Origin: Dermatophagoides farinae
Taxonomy: Eukaryota > Arthropoda > Arachnida > Sarcoptiformes > Pyroglyphidae
NCBI RefSeq assembly: GCF_024713945.1
Contig: NC_134684.1
Location: forward strand, 3,205,001 to 3,269,000
DNA: 64,000 nucleotides
Reading direction: 5' to 3'
Under the pieces are notes generated by a model. The model worked only from the letters and a program-made list of their open reading frames with translations, was not told the DNA's origin and did not search any database. Shown here in pieces: positions 11,135 to 21,460 of the stretch (positions within the stretch are counted from its first letter, which is position 1; each line of letters opens with the position of its first letter). Both the position numbers and the translations under genes were made by a program.

Positions 11135-11148
11135 CGTCATTGATGACG
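11135..11148. promoter_or_regulatory. CGTCAT-TG-ATGACG palindrome (CRE/ATF-like)
   Basis: Perfect inverted repeat of two TGACG half-sites with a 2-bp spacer, 147 bases upstream of the SLC7A6OS ATG. TGACG is the half-site of CREB/ATF bZIP factors. Regulatory role is inference. Confidence 0.35.
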
Positions 11149-11807
11149 AACCCCTCAAATCGAGCTCAATGTAAAAAAAAAAATGTTTTACCATCATCAT
11201 TCGAATATTATGTAATAGATGGAGCTAAAGAGGTGGAATTTGAAAAAAAATTTTATAATTTTTCAATAACCTGGTTATGTAGAAAATTTCAACTTTGTCA
11301 ATTGTAAATTTGATTACAAATTAATAGATAGAAAGAAATGTTGAACCAATAAAATCATTAAATTAGTTGTTTGAAAAAAAAATTTTTTTTATTCATTTTC
11401 ATTCATTCATTCATTTATATTCTATATATCTCGTTTATTATTGGTAACGCGACGATAGATTGCCGACAAAATGCAATCATTACAATCATTATATACAAAC
11501 ACACACACATAGATAAATACCACAAATACAAAAAAAAAAGAAAAAAACAAAGTTCAAAGTCCTATTTGGAGCTTGTTGCATCTAGTTTGTGAAACACACA
11601 CACACACACACAAAAAAAATGAAATTTAATGTGGACAGAAATATGGACAGGAAAAAAATATCAAAATTCATCAGTCTCTCATATTCTGGTTTCGTAGAAT
11701 TTCGGAATCGATTTTTGTTTCAAAGACAAAGAATGAAAGTTTGAATTCTTTCGATTTTTCATTTACATTTACATATATATTGGTTTCGACAGACTTCTTT
11801 CATGGCA

Positions 11808-11840
<33 letters not shown>

Positions 11841-11997
11841 GACAACGACGACGACGAATTGAATTGATGAATGAATATGTGTAGAAACAGGGAAAAAAAG
11901 GAGAGGAAAAACAAAATACAAATTGCAAAACAAGAAACAAAACAAAACAAAAAAAAAACGAACGAACAAAAATATTCAATGTCAACGACAATTTTGT
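11149..11997. other. Non-coding spacer up to the large transposon
   Basis: Contains (CA)n at about 11595-11611 and a (CAA)n/(CGA)n run at 11805-11856. No gene seen. Confidence 0.5.
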
Positions 11998-12002
11998 TTC
12001 AA
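11998..12002. repeat. Target-site duplication TTCAA, left
   Basis: TTCAA immediately before the left terminal repeat, matching TTCAA at 16151-16155 after the right one. A/T-rich flanks leave the exact length (3-6 bp) slightly ambiguous. Confidence 0.6.
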
Positions 12003-12445
12003 AGGGTACCGGGTGGTTTTCGGTAAAATCTGCCCCCAAAAATTTTATTTTTTTAAAATGTTAGTCATGTCCATTGATGATTCTCGAGATGGTTTTTAGT
12101 TCATTCGGTCCACCCACTTCCGGTAAAATCGCGAAAAACAACGCGAATTTTCCAGATCTCACTAACTATGAGGTGGTATGCCTCAATTTTTTCTCACGAT
12201 AAAACTGATCTAATCAACATTTTATTCTGAAAATATCAAAGAAAAATATTTGGTGGAACATGTTCAAAAATCCGGAAATCCATTTTTTCACCATGTAAGT
12301 CTATGGAGTCCATCATGTGATGTCCACAACGTAAGTGTTTATGGTGTTCATTATTTGAGTCTATGGTATTGTGCATAGTGATTCGCTGTCTACAATGGCA
12401 ATCATTAATGGCATAAACTAAAAACATTCTAATACGTTATTGAAA
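12003..12445 (+). repeat. Left terminal inverted repeat
   Basis: Inverted copy of 15753-16150. It starts AGGGTACCGGGTGG and ends in ACGTTATTGAAA. Compared with the right repeat it holds extra bases around 12340-12400 in a CATAAAC-type motif region. Confidence 0.9.
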
Positions 12446-13155
12446 GATTTTATTTTTTTTATTAAAATGTGCACGATATGTCAATAAAAAATATTTTTGC
12501 AAATAACATTGTTCAGAATTAGCACCATGTCATTTATATATGAATGCCAGGCTCTCATAAAATAGCAAAAAAAAAAATCTTGGATACCTAAAATGTTAAG
12601 GAAAATCATAATCGTTATCAGCAATGAAGATTGTTTATCAGTCACAGTAACATACCCTACTATACTGATTTAAATGTTGATCAAAGTGTTGAAATCAAGA
12701 AAGCCGGACATGAAGAATTAGAAAAATAACTTGAAAAGCATGAAGATCAAAGAGAATAAGAAAAAAATCATCAACATGATAACTTGCGATGGTGATAAAG
12801 ACTATTGGGCGTCAGAATCTGATGGAATAAAATACTAAGCCCGACAGACAAAAATTGTGTGGCAATGTCGAAACAATTCAAAGAAACAAATAGAGAGAGA
12901 GAATACAAAAAGCAGACAAACTCTGATGAATGTCACGTGCAATCAAGGCTAATGTGTACACTTACACTCCTCGTTCAAATATGAACTGCTAGAAGATATC
13001 AAGTGATTGGTAGTTGATTCAATGCGAATTTTCTTTATACTATGAATCGTGGTCAAGATTCATAATATCATGGCGAGAAATCGCACGAAAAAAAAGATAC
13101 CAATTCTTGAATTTTACTAATAAATCTTTTTTGTATTCCAATATAATAGATAAAA

Positions 13156-15525
13156 ATGTCTGAACAAAAAGTTGCTTCAAGCATAAATGACAAAAAATGT
13201 CCCATTTGCAATTTTTATTTGAAAAAAGGTTCAAAAGTTGGACGAAAAACAATCAAAACGGAACAAGATGTGCAAAATGCATCGAGGTTACTTGAAGTAA
13301 ATGTCAAAGTCAATGATATTTTGTGCACAAAATGTAATTCAAAGCTATCTAGGATGATATCCTTAGAAAAGCCAAATATTTATGATCAATGCCAAACTAC
13401 TGCCGGCACAAGCAAAACTCTTACTGAACAAATCCAAACTACTGCCGGAACAAGCAAAACTCTTACCAAACAAATCCAAACTACTGCCGGCACAAGCAAA
13501 ACTCTTACCAAACAAATCCAAACTACTGCCGGCACAAGCAAAACTCTTACCAAACAAATCCAAACTACTGATGAACCGCGACCGATGGACATTTTTGATT
13601 TAATGGAAATGTCCTCTGACTCATCGATGGAGACCGATGCTACTGATTCTTGGATTGATACGCAATTATCTTGTCCATCTTCATTATCAATTGAAGAACC
13701 AATCTATAACGAGTCAACTGAGGAACAAGTGCCTAATCCAAAAGTTCATCTACCATTTTGTAGACCAATAATCACCCATAAATACTGTTTTATTTGTTCT
13801 GCGACTACCAATTTGATCACCATACCATTCGACGCCCGAAAACAAGTTTTTATTAAGCGAAAAATTTTTGTGCCCAACGGAAACCGATGCTGTCGTCATC
13901 ATTTGATAAAAAAGCGACTATACGAAGAAGATGTGGATGCTATAGAAATCTATAGTAACAATAGTCAAATCGACAGCGATGAAATTGTCAAATTCTTTTA
14001 TTCATTATCTGACAATCCCAGCAATCTTCATGGCCAAATAGGTGATCGTTCGGTGTCGGAAAGACATTTTTGGTCGCTTACTGGCCACACATGGCAACAA
14101 ATGGAGATTATAAGCAAAAAACTGGTGTCGATGAAAAATTCAGGTGTCCGTAGCATAACGCAAGCCTTAGTAACGTTGCTATATAAAATGAGAACAGGAG
14201 TTTCTAATGATATAATTGCTGCAACAGTTGGCTTGGAGTCCAGAAAACAGGTGGAATCGCACATTAATTCTGTTCTGGAATCTTTCTCTACAGACATTTT
14301 ACCGACAGAATTTGGCTTCAAATCACAAACTCGACAGTTTTTAATCAATGAACGAACATCTCCAGTAGCTAAAAAATTGTTCGACTTCGATGATCAATTA
14401 ATGATAATATGTGATGGCACATACGTGAGACACCAAAAGAGTTCAAATAATATATATCAGCGAAAATCGTATTCCATGCATAAGAATACATCATTATGCA
14501 AACCATTTACTGTTTGCACCACCGATGGCTTCATTCTAGATGTTTCAGGCCCATTTAACGCCAAAATGAATGATGCCCAAATACTTGATTTTCTTCTCCA
14601 AGAAACTAATGGCCTGTCAACTATTTTACGGCCTGGTGATATTTTTGTGTTGGATCGTGGATTCAGAGATGTCGTACCAGTATTGAAAAAGAAAGGGTAC
14701 AAAGTATTGATGCCAGCATTCAAAGACAAAGGTCGAACCCAATTGACATGCCAACAATCGAATGAATCAAGATTCGTGACAAAAATTCGATGGGTGGTCG
14801 AAGCTATACATGGCATCATTGGCCAAAAATACGACCTACTTCACCGCCAATATAAAAATTATTCACTCAAAAAATTGGGGTTATATTGCAGAATTGCGTG
14901 TTATTTATATAACACTTTTGGCAAGCGATTGACCTCCGATTATAATATGGTGGACACGATAGTGAACAGGATGAAGTCGAAACGCCATGATCAAAATTAT
15001 TTGGCCGAATTGGTTGAAGAAAATCGATGGAACCGCCGATTGACGGCCTATAAACAACTTAATAGCGAAGATTTGTTGGATTTTCCGGAAATGACGATCG
15101 ACGAATTAAAAATCTTTTTCACGGGAACATATCAACTTGGCCAGTCGATATCATACCTGGCTGAAATGTTAAATGATGACGACACTCTCACAATACGGTA
15201 CGTTATAGAAAGGCCTGGCATCATCCACCTTAAAGTACCATCACGACATGTCAGCGCCAAAAAATATCGGTGCTATGTCGAATATGAGCCCAACACCAAT
15301 GGTACAGATGGGATAAAAGGCCATTATTGCGAATGTGCCAATGGCAATCGAACAATCGGATGTTGTTCACACGTGGCCGCTATCGTATATTACCTGAGCC
15401 TCGGCAGGTATTTATCGCGAATATTTCGACCGGCACAAGCATTAACCAACATCTTCGACCACCATGAGGACGTAATCGTGATTGATGAAGACAGCGATGA
15501 CGACGGTATGGGTACGGAAAACTAA
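13156..15525 (+). CDS. DDE transposase, N-terminal Cys motifs and C-terminal SWIM finger
   Basis: Single open frame of 789 codons, ATG at 13156, TAA at 15523. In order: a Cys motif CPIC (residues 15-18) paired with CTKC (about 56-59); four perfect-frame 14-residue repeats QTTAGTSKTLT(E/K)QI (about 79-135); an acidic Ser/Thr stretch; a second Cys/His motif CFIC (about 211) with CCRHH (about 245); and a DDE core with D420 in CDGTYVRHQ, D500 in VLDRGF and E549 in WVVEAIHG. It ends with a SWIM-type CxC-CxH zinc finger at 725-739 (CECANG, CCSH). The core matches DDE_Tnp_4/HARBI-type endonucleases. The product should cut and join the element through its TIRs. All three catalytic acids are present. 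The codon pattern gives no sign of decay. Confidence 0.9.
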   Translation: MSEQKVASSINDKKCPICNFYLKKGSKVGRKTIKTEQDVQNASRLLEVNVKVNDILCTKCNSKLSRMISLEKPNIYDQCQTTAGTSKTLTEQIQTTAGTSKTLTKQIQTTAGTSKTLTKQIQTTAGTSKTLTKQIQTTDEPRPMDIFDLMEMSSDSSMETDATDSWIDTQLSCPSSLSIEEPIYNESTEEQVPNPKVHLPFCRPIITHKYCFICSATTNLITIPFDARKQVFIKRKIFVPNGNRCCRHHLIKKRLYEEDVDAIEIYSNNSQIDSDEIVKFFYSLSDNPSNLHGQIGDRSVSERHFWSLTGHTWQQMEIISKKLVSMKNSGVRSITQALVTLLYKMRTGVSNDIIAATVGLESRKQVESHINSVLESFSTDILPTEFGFKSQTRQFLINERTSPVAKKLFDFDDQLMIICDGTYVRHQKSSNNIYQRKSYSMHKNTSLCKPFTVCTTDGFILDVSGPFNAKMNDAQILDFLLQETNGLSTILRPGDIFVLDRGFRDVVPVLKKKGYKVLMPAFKDKGRTQLTCQQSNESRFVTKIRWVVEAIHGIIGQKYDLLHRQYKNYSLKKLGLYCRIACYLYNTFGKRLTSDYNMVDTIVNRMKSKRHDQNYLAELVEENRWNRRLTAYKQLNSEDLLDFPEMTIDELKIFFTGTYQLGQSISYLAEMLNDDDTLTIRYVIERPGIIHLKVPSRHVSAKKYRCYVEYEPNTNGTDGIKGHYCECANGNRTIGCCSHVAAIVYYLSLGRYLSRIFRPAQALTNIFDHHEDVIVIDEDSDDDGMGTEN
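13391..13572 (+). repeat. 42-bp coding minisatellite in the transposase
   Basis: Four tandem 42-bp units (CAAACTACTGCCGGCACAAG at the start of each) plus a partial fifth, nearly identical, in frame. The near identity points to recent expansion. Confidence 0.95.
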
Positions 15526-15526
15526 A

Positions 15527-15671
15527 GCTGGAGCCTGATCAACCAACTGATTCAACATAACAACTATAGCCATCATATCTACTATTCATAAACATTATAA
15601 TTGTATTTTAAAGATGCTGGAGTCCTGATCAACTAACTAATTCAACTTAGCAACTATAGCCATCGTATTGA
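15527..15671 (+). repeat. Two direct copies of a 55-bp 3'UTR motif
   Basis: 15527-15585 and 15616-15671 share a GCTGGAG(T)CCTGATCAAC start and an ACTATAGCCATC end with a few changes. They lie between the transposase stop and the right TIR. Confidence 0.7.
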
Positions 15672-15752
15672 TTGTTTTTTTAAATATTGTATTTTTATAT
15701 ATGTTCACTTTTTAAAAATTGTATTTTCACATTTCAATAAAAAAATAAAATA

Positions 15753-16150
15753 TTTCAATAACGTATTAGAATGTTTTCAGTTTATGGTATTACCATAAAC
15801 ACTTGACATCATAAACACTTACGTTGTGGACATCACATGATGGACTCCATAGACTTACATGGTGAAAAAATGGATTTCCGGATTTTTGAACATGTTCCAC
15901 CAAATATTTTTCTTTGATATTTTCAGAATAAAATGTTGATTAGATCAGTTTTATTGTGAGAAAAAATTGAGGCATACCACCTCATACTTAGTGAGATCTG
16001 GAAAAATCGCGTTGTTTTTCGCGATTTTACCGGAAGTTGCTGGACCAAATGAACTAAAAACCATTTCGAGAATCATCAATGGACATGACTAACATTTTAA
16101 AAAAATAAAAACTTGGGGGCAGATTTTGACCGAAAACCACCCGGTACCCT
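15753..16150 (-). repeat. Right terminal inverted repeat
   Basis: Reverse complement of the left repeat, ending CCACCCGGTACCCT. It is followed directly by TTCAA. Confidence 0.9.
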
Positions 16151-17451
16151 TTCAATGATTTTTTTTCTCTTTATTTGCAACGAATATGTCAGGAATTGTT
16201 TCGATTGTTGTTATATTTCCGGATATTGTAATTTTGTAATGGTAAATAAATGCAAAAACAAATAAATATACGCCTTAAACGGTGAATCCATACATAATCG
16301 TCATGTTTATGGCATTGGACCAATGAATCAATGAATAAATAATTTCATCAATGAACTAATCATCATCATTTTCATCTGCCGGAAGGAAAGCTGTCAAATG
16401 ATTCATTTTGCAAAAAAAAAAAAAAAATTTCGTAATGCTCAATGAAGCAATTTATTTTTGTTTCATTTTTTTTTCTTAATAAATATTCAAAAATCAATCA
16501 CAATAAAATCACTATCGATAATTAATCAATTGACTAATCATTGATAAATCAATTTCACAATGATAAGAACAGAAGAAATTCTTTAAAAAACAAGAACAAA
16601 AAAAAATAAATTTCGAAACCAAACATTTCACCCACAACATCATCATCGTTATCATGTGGACACAGGATATGATTTCGTAACACAATCATCGATTGTGTCA
16701 AACAGACGGTTAGAGAAATAACCAAAAAAAAAACTGATCCACAATTCACTACTGCTACATAGCAAAACAGACAGGCTTATCTCAAATTACGCATTACAAT
16801 AGGGTACATGTATTCTATATTCTATAAAATTGATTTTTATGTTCAATTCAAAGGAATAGAGAAAAAAAAATCCATGGGATTTACATTGTTGAAATCTATC
16901 TATTTACGTCGAACAATTGAAAAGAAGAAGAAGAAGAAAACAACAACAACAACAAAAAACTAATCACCCATCGACGTTTCGTTTATTGATTATTTTGCAA
17001 TATTATTAGATTCTGGAAATTTCGTAATTGTGAACAAAAATTTTTTTTTTGATCAGTTTCAAACGAAAACAAGAATATTGGAGAATTCTCTAGAATGGCC
17101 AATTTTTATTTTCTGTGTAATAAAAAATTGAAATTTTGTTGTTCAAATTTCAAATTTCTGAGTTCAATTTCTCAAACTTGAACAATAATAATTGAATTTC
17201 CTTTTTTTTTATTTATCCATTTTGTTTCGCTTCAGATATTGTTGAATCAATCAATCGATCGATGGATTCAATGAATTCAATCTACTGTTGTATTATTATT
17301 ATCCATGGCCACATGAGGAATGTTCAAGTTGAATAAATGACATATATGAAAAGTGGAAAAAAATGGTCGTACGCTTGAGATACAATGGATGCATGAATTT
17401 TCGTTGTTGTTGTTGTTGTTTTTTGTTTATTCAAAATCCATAATTTCAAGC

Positions 17452-17514
17452 AAAAAAAAAAAAAAAAAATTTTTTGCTTTTTCAACAAAAAAATTTTTTT
17501 TTTTTTTTTTTTTT
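17452..17514. repeat. Alternating poly(A)/poly(T) tracts
   Basis: A18 followed directly by T6, then A7 followed by T21, about 17 bases apart. They can fold back on themselves and exclude nucleosomes. Confidence 0.85.
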
Positions 17515-18220
17515 GGGGTTTACGGATCTATTTTTAGCATTCATATGGCGGCTATTATCATTGTGTTGGGTGGAAAAAATGAATTTTTTTTTTGCCATGA
17601 AGAAATGCATTTCGAATGACAATAACAACGACAACGATTTGAATTGGGGGAAAAAAAAGATTCCAAAATCATTATATGAATATATATACAAAATGAAATA
17701 TCCACACTACAATATTGTGTAGCAAAATGATTAAAACGTCATCATCGTCATTATATATAAATCGACACAAACGTCATTTTTATTCAAAATTTTTATATTG
17801 CGTCAATTTTTGTTTGTGGTAGTTTTTTTTTTTTGATTCTCAAACATCGCATTAATAAAATATACGGAAACAAATATTTTGGGCTATCATCATCATCATC
17901 ATCATCATCGTCGTAGTTGTCATAAATGTTAATGTTATGAATTTCTACATTTATTTTATATTTCGACGCAACAATTTCTTTTTTTTTTGAAAATTGTTGC
18001 ATCTCTCTCGGACAATTCGTTTGATTTATTTTTTTGTTTTGTTTTGAACTTTTCTGCAATTGCGTATTATGTTTTGATTCAATTTGTTACACTCCGAATA
18101 CACAATATATTGTCGTCAAACATATACAAAAACACAGTATATCTCTCTGTAATGTGGTAAGTGAGAAAAAAAATGAGAGAAAAAAAGAGAAAAAAAAATG
18201 GACACGATTCAAATCCTATA

Positions 18221-18235
18221 AGGTCATTGTGACCT
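18221..18235. promoter_or_regulatory. Perfect AGGTCA-n3-TGACCT nuclear-receptor palindrome
   Basis: AGGTCATTGTGACCT is the exact inverted repeat with a 3-bp spacer bound by steroid-type nuclear receptors. TATA precedes it and a further GAGGTC half-site follows at 18241-18246. In an arthropod, ERR, EcR/USP or related receptors would be candidates. Occupancy is unknown. Confidence 0.45.
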
Positions 18236-18873
18236 TAGTCGAGGTCTTATGCAAGTTTTTGTTTCCACCATTTGTATGTTTGTTTTATCCATTAAAAGAT
18301 TTGCTTCCTACATTTCTTTTTGGCTACATTATTTCAACTATTTTTTTTTCTCATTTTATGTTGTTCAATATGAATGAACTTTATATTTAATTCGATCCAG
18401 AAAAAAAAATTTCTTTTGGTGATGATGTAATCATGCATGCATGCATGTATGCATTACGATCCATTCAATCGTAGTTCAATTCAACCACAAAATAGTGGAT
18501 TATATCAATGAGATTGATACAAACACACACACACAATGATCGTATATACGAAATGTTTGAACGAATGTGAACAACAAAGCAGACAATTTATTTGTGCTTC
18601 CTTGGTGCATAAAAAACACACACAAACACACACGATAGACACATATATATATATGAATACAGGAACAGGAAGTTTGACATTGAAATCTAAACATTTGGAA
18701 AAAAGAACTGAAAACGTACAATCACAAATTGTTGAATGTAAAGATGAAAACATCCATACAAAACAAAACAAGAAAAAAAAGTCAAAATAAAATTGTTAGT
18801 AAAGGACAAACATCGTGTGTGGTGGTTTTATAGTGGAAACAATTCATGTATTGGTCAACCTTTTCTTTTCGCA

Positions 18874-18876
<3 letters not shown>

Positions 18877-18904
<28 letters not shown>
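18877..18904. repeat. Poly(A) tract, 28 bases
   Basis: Uninterrupted run of 28 A. No LINE or SINE body was recognised before it. Confidence 0.95.
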
Positions 18905-18907
<3 letters not shown>

Positions 18908-19203
18908 CATCGTTTCAAAGACGGAAGAGAACGAAAAAAAAAATCAAACAAATGAAACAAATGAACAACAGACAGTGAAAATTAAAAAATAAAAAAAATG
19001 GGAAAGAAGAAAGAAAATTTAAATGAAATTACATAATTTGTCCAATATATTGGATTCATCATTGATTTTTAAAATTGTATTTATGAAAAGAGGCCACAAC
19101 AATTTTGATTTTTTTTTTATTTAAACAACAACAAAAAACGCTCTGCATAATTGTCCAGAATTCATTTTAAACATAATAGTCATTTATATGTCCATTATAA
19201 TAT

Positions 19204-19228
19204 CACACACACACACACACACACACAC
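19204..19228. repeat. (CA)n microsatellite
   Basis: About 12 uninterrupted CA units. Confidence 0.95.
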
Positions 19229-21422
19229 GCATATATAGAAAATTATACAATCGACTAGTTTTATCTGGTTTATCTGGTTTGTTTCTTGTTTAGTTTTTAT
19301 TTTCTCTTTGATTGTAAGTTTATTATACGTTTTCTTTGATCATGATGATGATAGTTAGGTGCAATAATAATAATGATGATGATGATGATGATTATAAATG
19401 ATCATAGTTGTCAATCATTGCCGTCGTCATCATCGTTGTTCATATACATGGATGACAAAAGCAAAAAAAAAAAAAAAAAAGAAACGTAAAGACAAAAAAA
19501 AACAAGACGCCATTTATCTCGTAGTGTTAATAACGACTGTAGACAATTTATATTGCACAATGCATATCAAACAACAACAACAACAAAAAAACGAATCACT
19601 TATGTTCGTGTATAATTAAAAGAAAAAAAAAACAAAAAAAATTGATTTCGATTACATCGAGACAGAATTTTGTTTTGTTTTACTTTTGTTGTTGTTGTTG
19701 TTTCATAAATTGGCGCCATAGGGTTAAATAACCCATGTAATTGTTTTTTTTCTGGTTACGAAATTTATCCAGCTTGTGAATACACAGACTAGAACATAGA
19801 CCAATGAATTCTGTGTATTCAATTACGAAATCACCGATATGATTAAATCTAAGTGACATTTACAGAATATAGAAAAAAACGCACACATGAATTGTTAATA
19901 CACACACGCATACACAGAGAGAGAGAGAGAAGCAAATATTCTGTGTATATTCTAACATTTACAATTTTAATGCAATCAAGTGCAAAAAAAAGCCATATAT
20001 AAGAAGAATTTTTTTTTTTGGAGGAGAAAAAAATGAAACAACGATATTATATATATGGAATATGTTTTTTTCCTTTTGCATTCAATTTGAATTTTTTTTC
20101 TTGTACATATTCTTCATCTATACGGTAATAGCATACAAACATGGAAATTCTTTGGAATATTTTGACACACACACGAGAATTTAACCGATTTTGAAATCTA
20201 ATTTTTTTTTTTTTTTGGTCGTGAATGGGTAATATTTCATAATTTTGAATAATGGAAAAAAAACTTTCATTTTCGTGAATAATAATGATTTCGTAATAAT
20301 TTCTTTTCTAATTTTTTTCCTGTTTTGCTTAAAACTCTTGTCGATCGATTGTAAATATTGATCAAAAAAAAAAAAACACACACACGTCAAACAAGAATAT
20401 AATAGAAAAAAAATTACTAAACCAATAAATGCCATAAATACATGTGTGTAGTGGGTGGGTGTTATTTTTTTTTTCACCACCAGTAGCATATTGATATGGC
20501 AATAATGATGACATGATGTCCATCAAATCATCAAATTGTAATGGATAAAATGAATTAGCATTGCAAATGAATGTCGCAATATATTGCTAATACATTTGAC
20601 AACACTTGAAAGAAAAAAAAGAAAAAAATTTTCTATCTAAACGATCTTTGATCAGGTATATGTTATATACTGGAATTATAATAATCACTTTCATCAGCAT
20701 CATCATCGTCATCGTCATCATTTATAATTATAAAAATGGTATATATAAAGAAGATTTAAGAAAAAAAAAACAGAAAAAAAACAATTTCCTACATACAAGG
20801 ACAAGAAACAGAAACTAAATTATTGTGTTATTGGCGCCAAAATGGTGCCAATCATATCCAATTTCAACAGCATCAAATTAATTATTTAGATCGTCATAAT
20901 GATGATGCCAAATCAATGATAATAATTATTATTATGTCGGTGACATTCTGTTCATTTTTTTTTTCTCTCTCTCTTATCATATAAATAATTATCATTAGAA
21001 TTTTGGACAATCATTTGATGTCGGTGAATCGGTTATTGATTGTAATATAAAAAAAAAATTTGTTCTGATTACGAAATATTTAATGAAAAAACCAAAAATC
21101 AAATTCTTTAATGGAATTTTACACTTTTGTCATTGAAAATCTATGGCTTTTCAATATGTATATGTAATGTTTACTAATCGAGAGAAATGATTTTTATCCA
21201 CATATATTACTAATTACTAATTGGATTGTGTTTTTGTCTTGTTTTTTTTTTGTTTCTCTGTTGCTCGTTCTATAAATGAGCAAAAAAAATGAAAAGAAAA
21301 TCCATCGCAGACATATACACACATACATACGTATGTTTATCATACAAAGGGGGTTTTTTCCATTTTTGGGTTTAAAAAATGGAATTAATTAATTTCTGTC
21401 TCCATATATATAAATCCATCAT

Positions 21423-21425
<3 letters not shown>

Positions 21426-21457
<32 letters not shown>
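21426..21457. repeat. (CT)n microsatellite
   Basis: 16 TC units, i.e. a GAGA-type tract on the minus strand. Confidence 0.95.

Positions 21458-21460
<3 letters not shown>

Larger units (their letters stand above)
12003..16150 (+). mobile_element. Complete-looking DNA transposon with long TIRs and a SWIM-DDE transposase
   Basis: A 4,148-bp element bounded by terminal inverted repeats beginning AGGGTACCGGGTGG (left 12003-12445; right 15753-16150) and a 5-bp target-site duplication TTCAA. It carries one uninterrupted 789-codon transposase (13156-15525). The TIRs agree base for base over most of about 400 bp, with scattered substitutions and a roughly 55-bp difference near the inner end. Intact ends plus an open frame imply recent activity. 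The fold resembles the PIF/Harbinger-like DDE_Tnp_4 group, but a 5-bp duplication and very long TIRs are atypical, so superfamily placement is tentative. Confidence 0.88.

Noticed and set aside
18877-18904. Poly(A) run that could be a LINE/SINE or retrocopy tail.
   Set aside because: No element body, coding remnant or target duplication found upstream.
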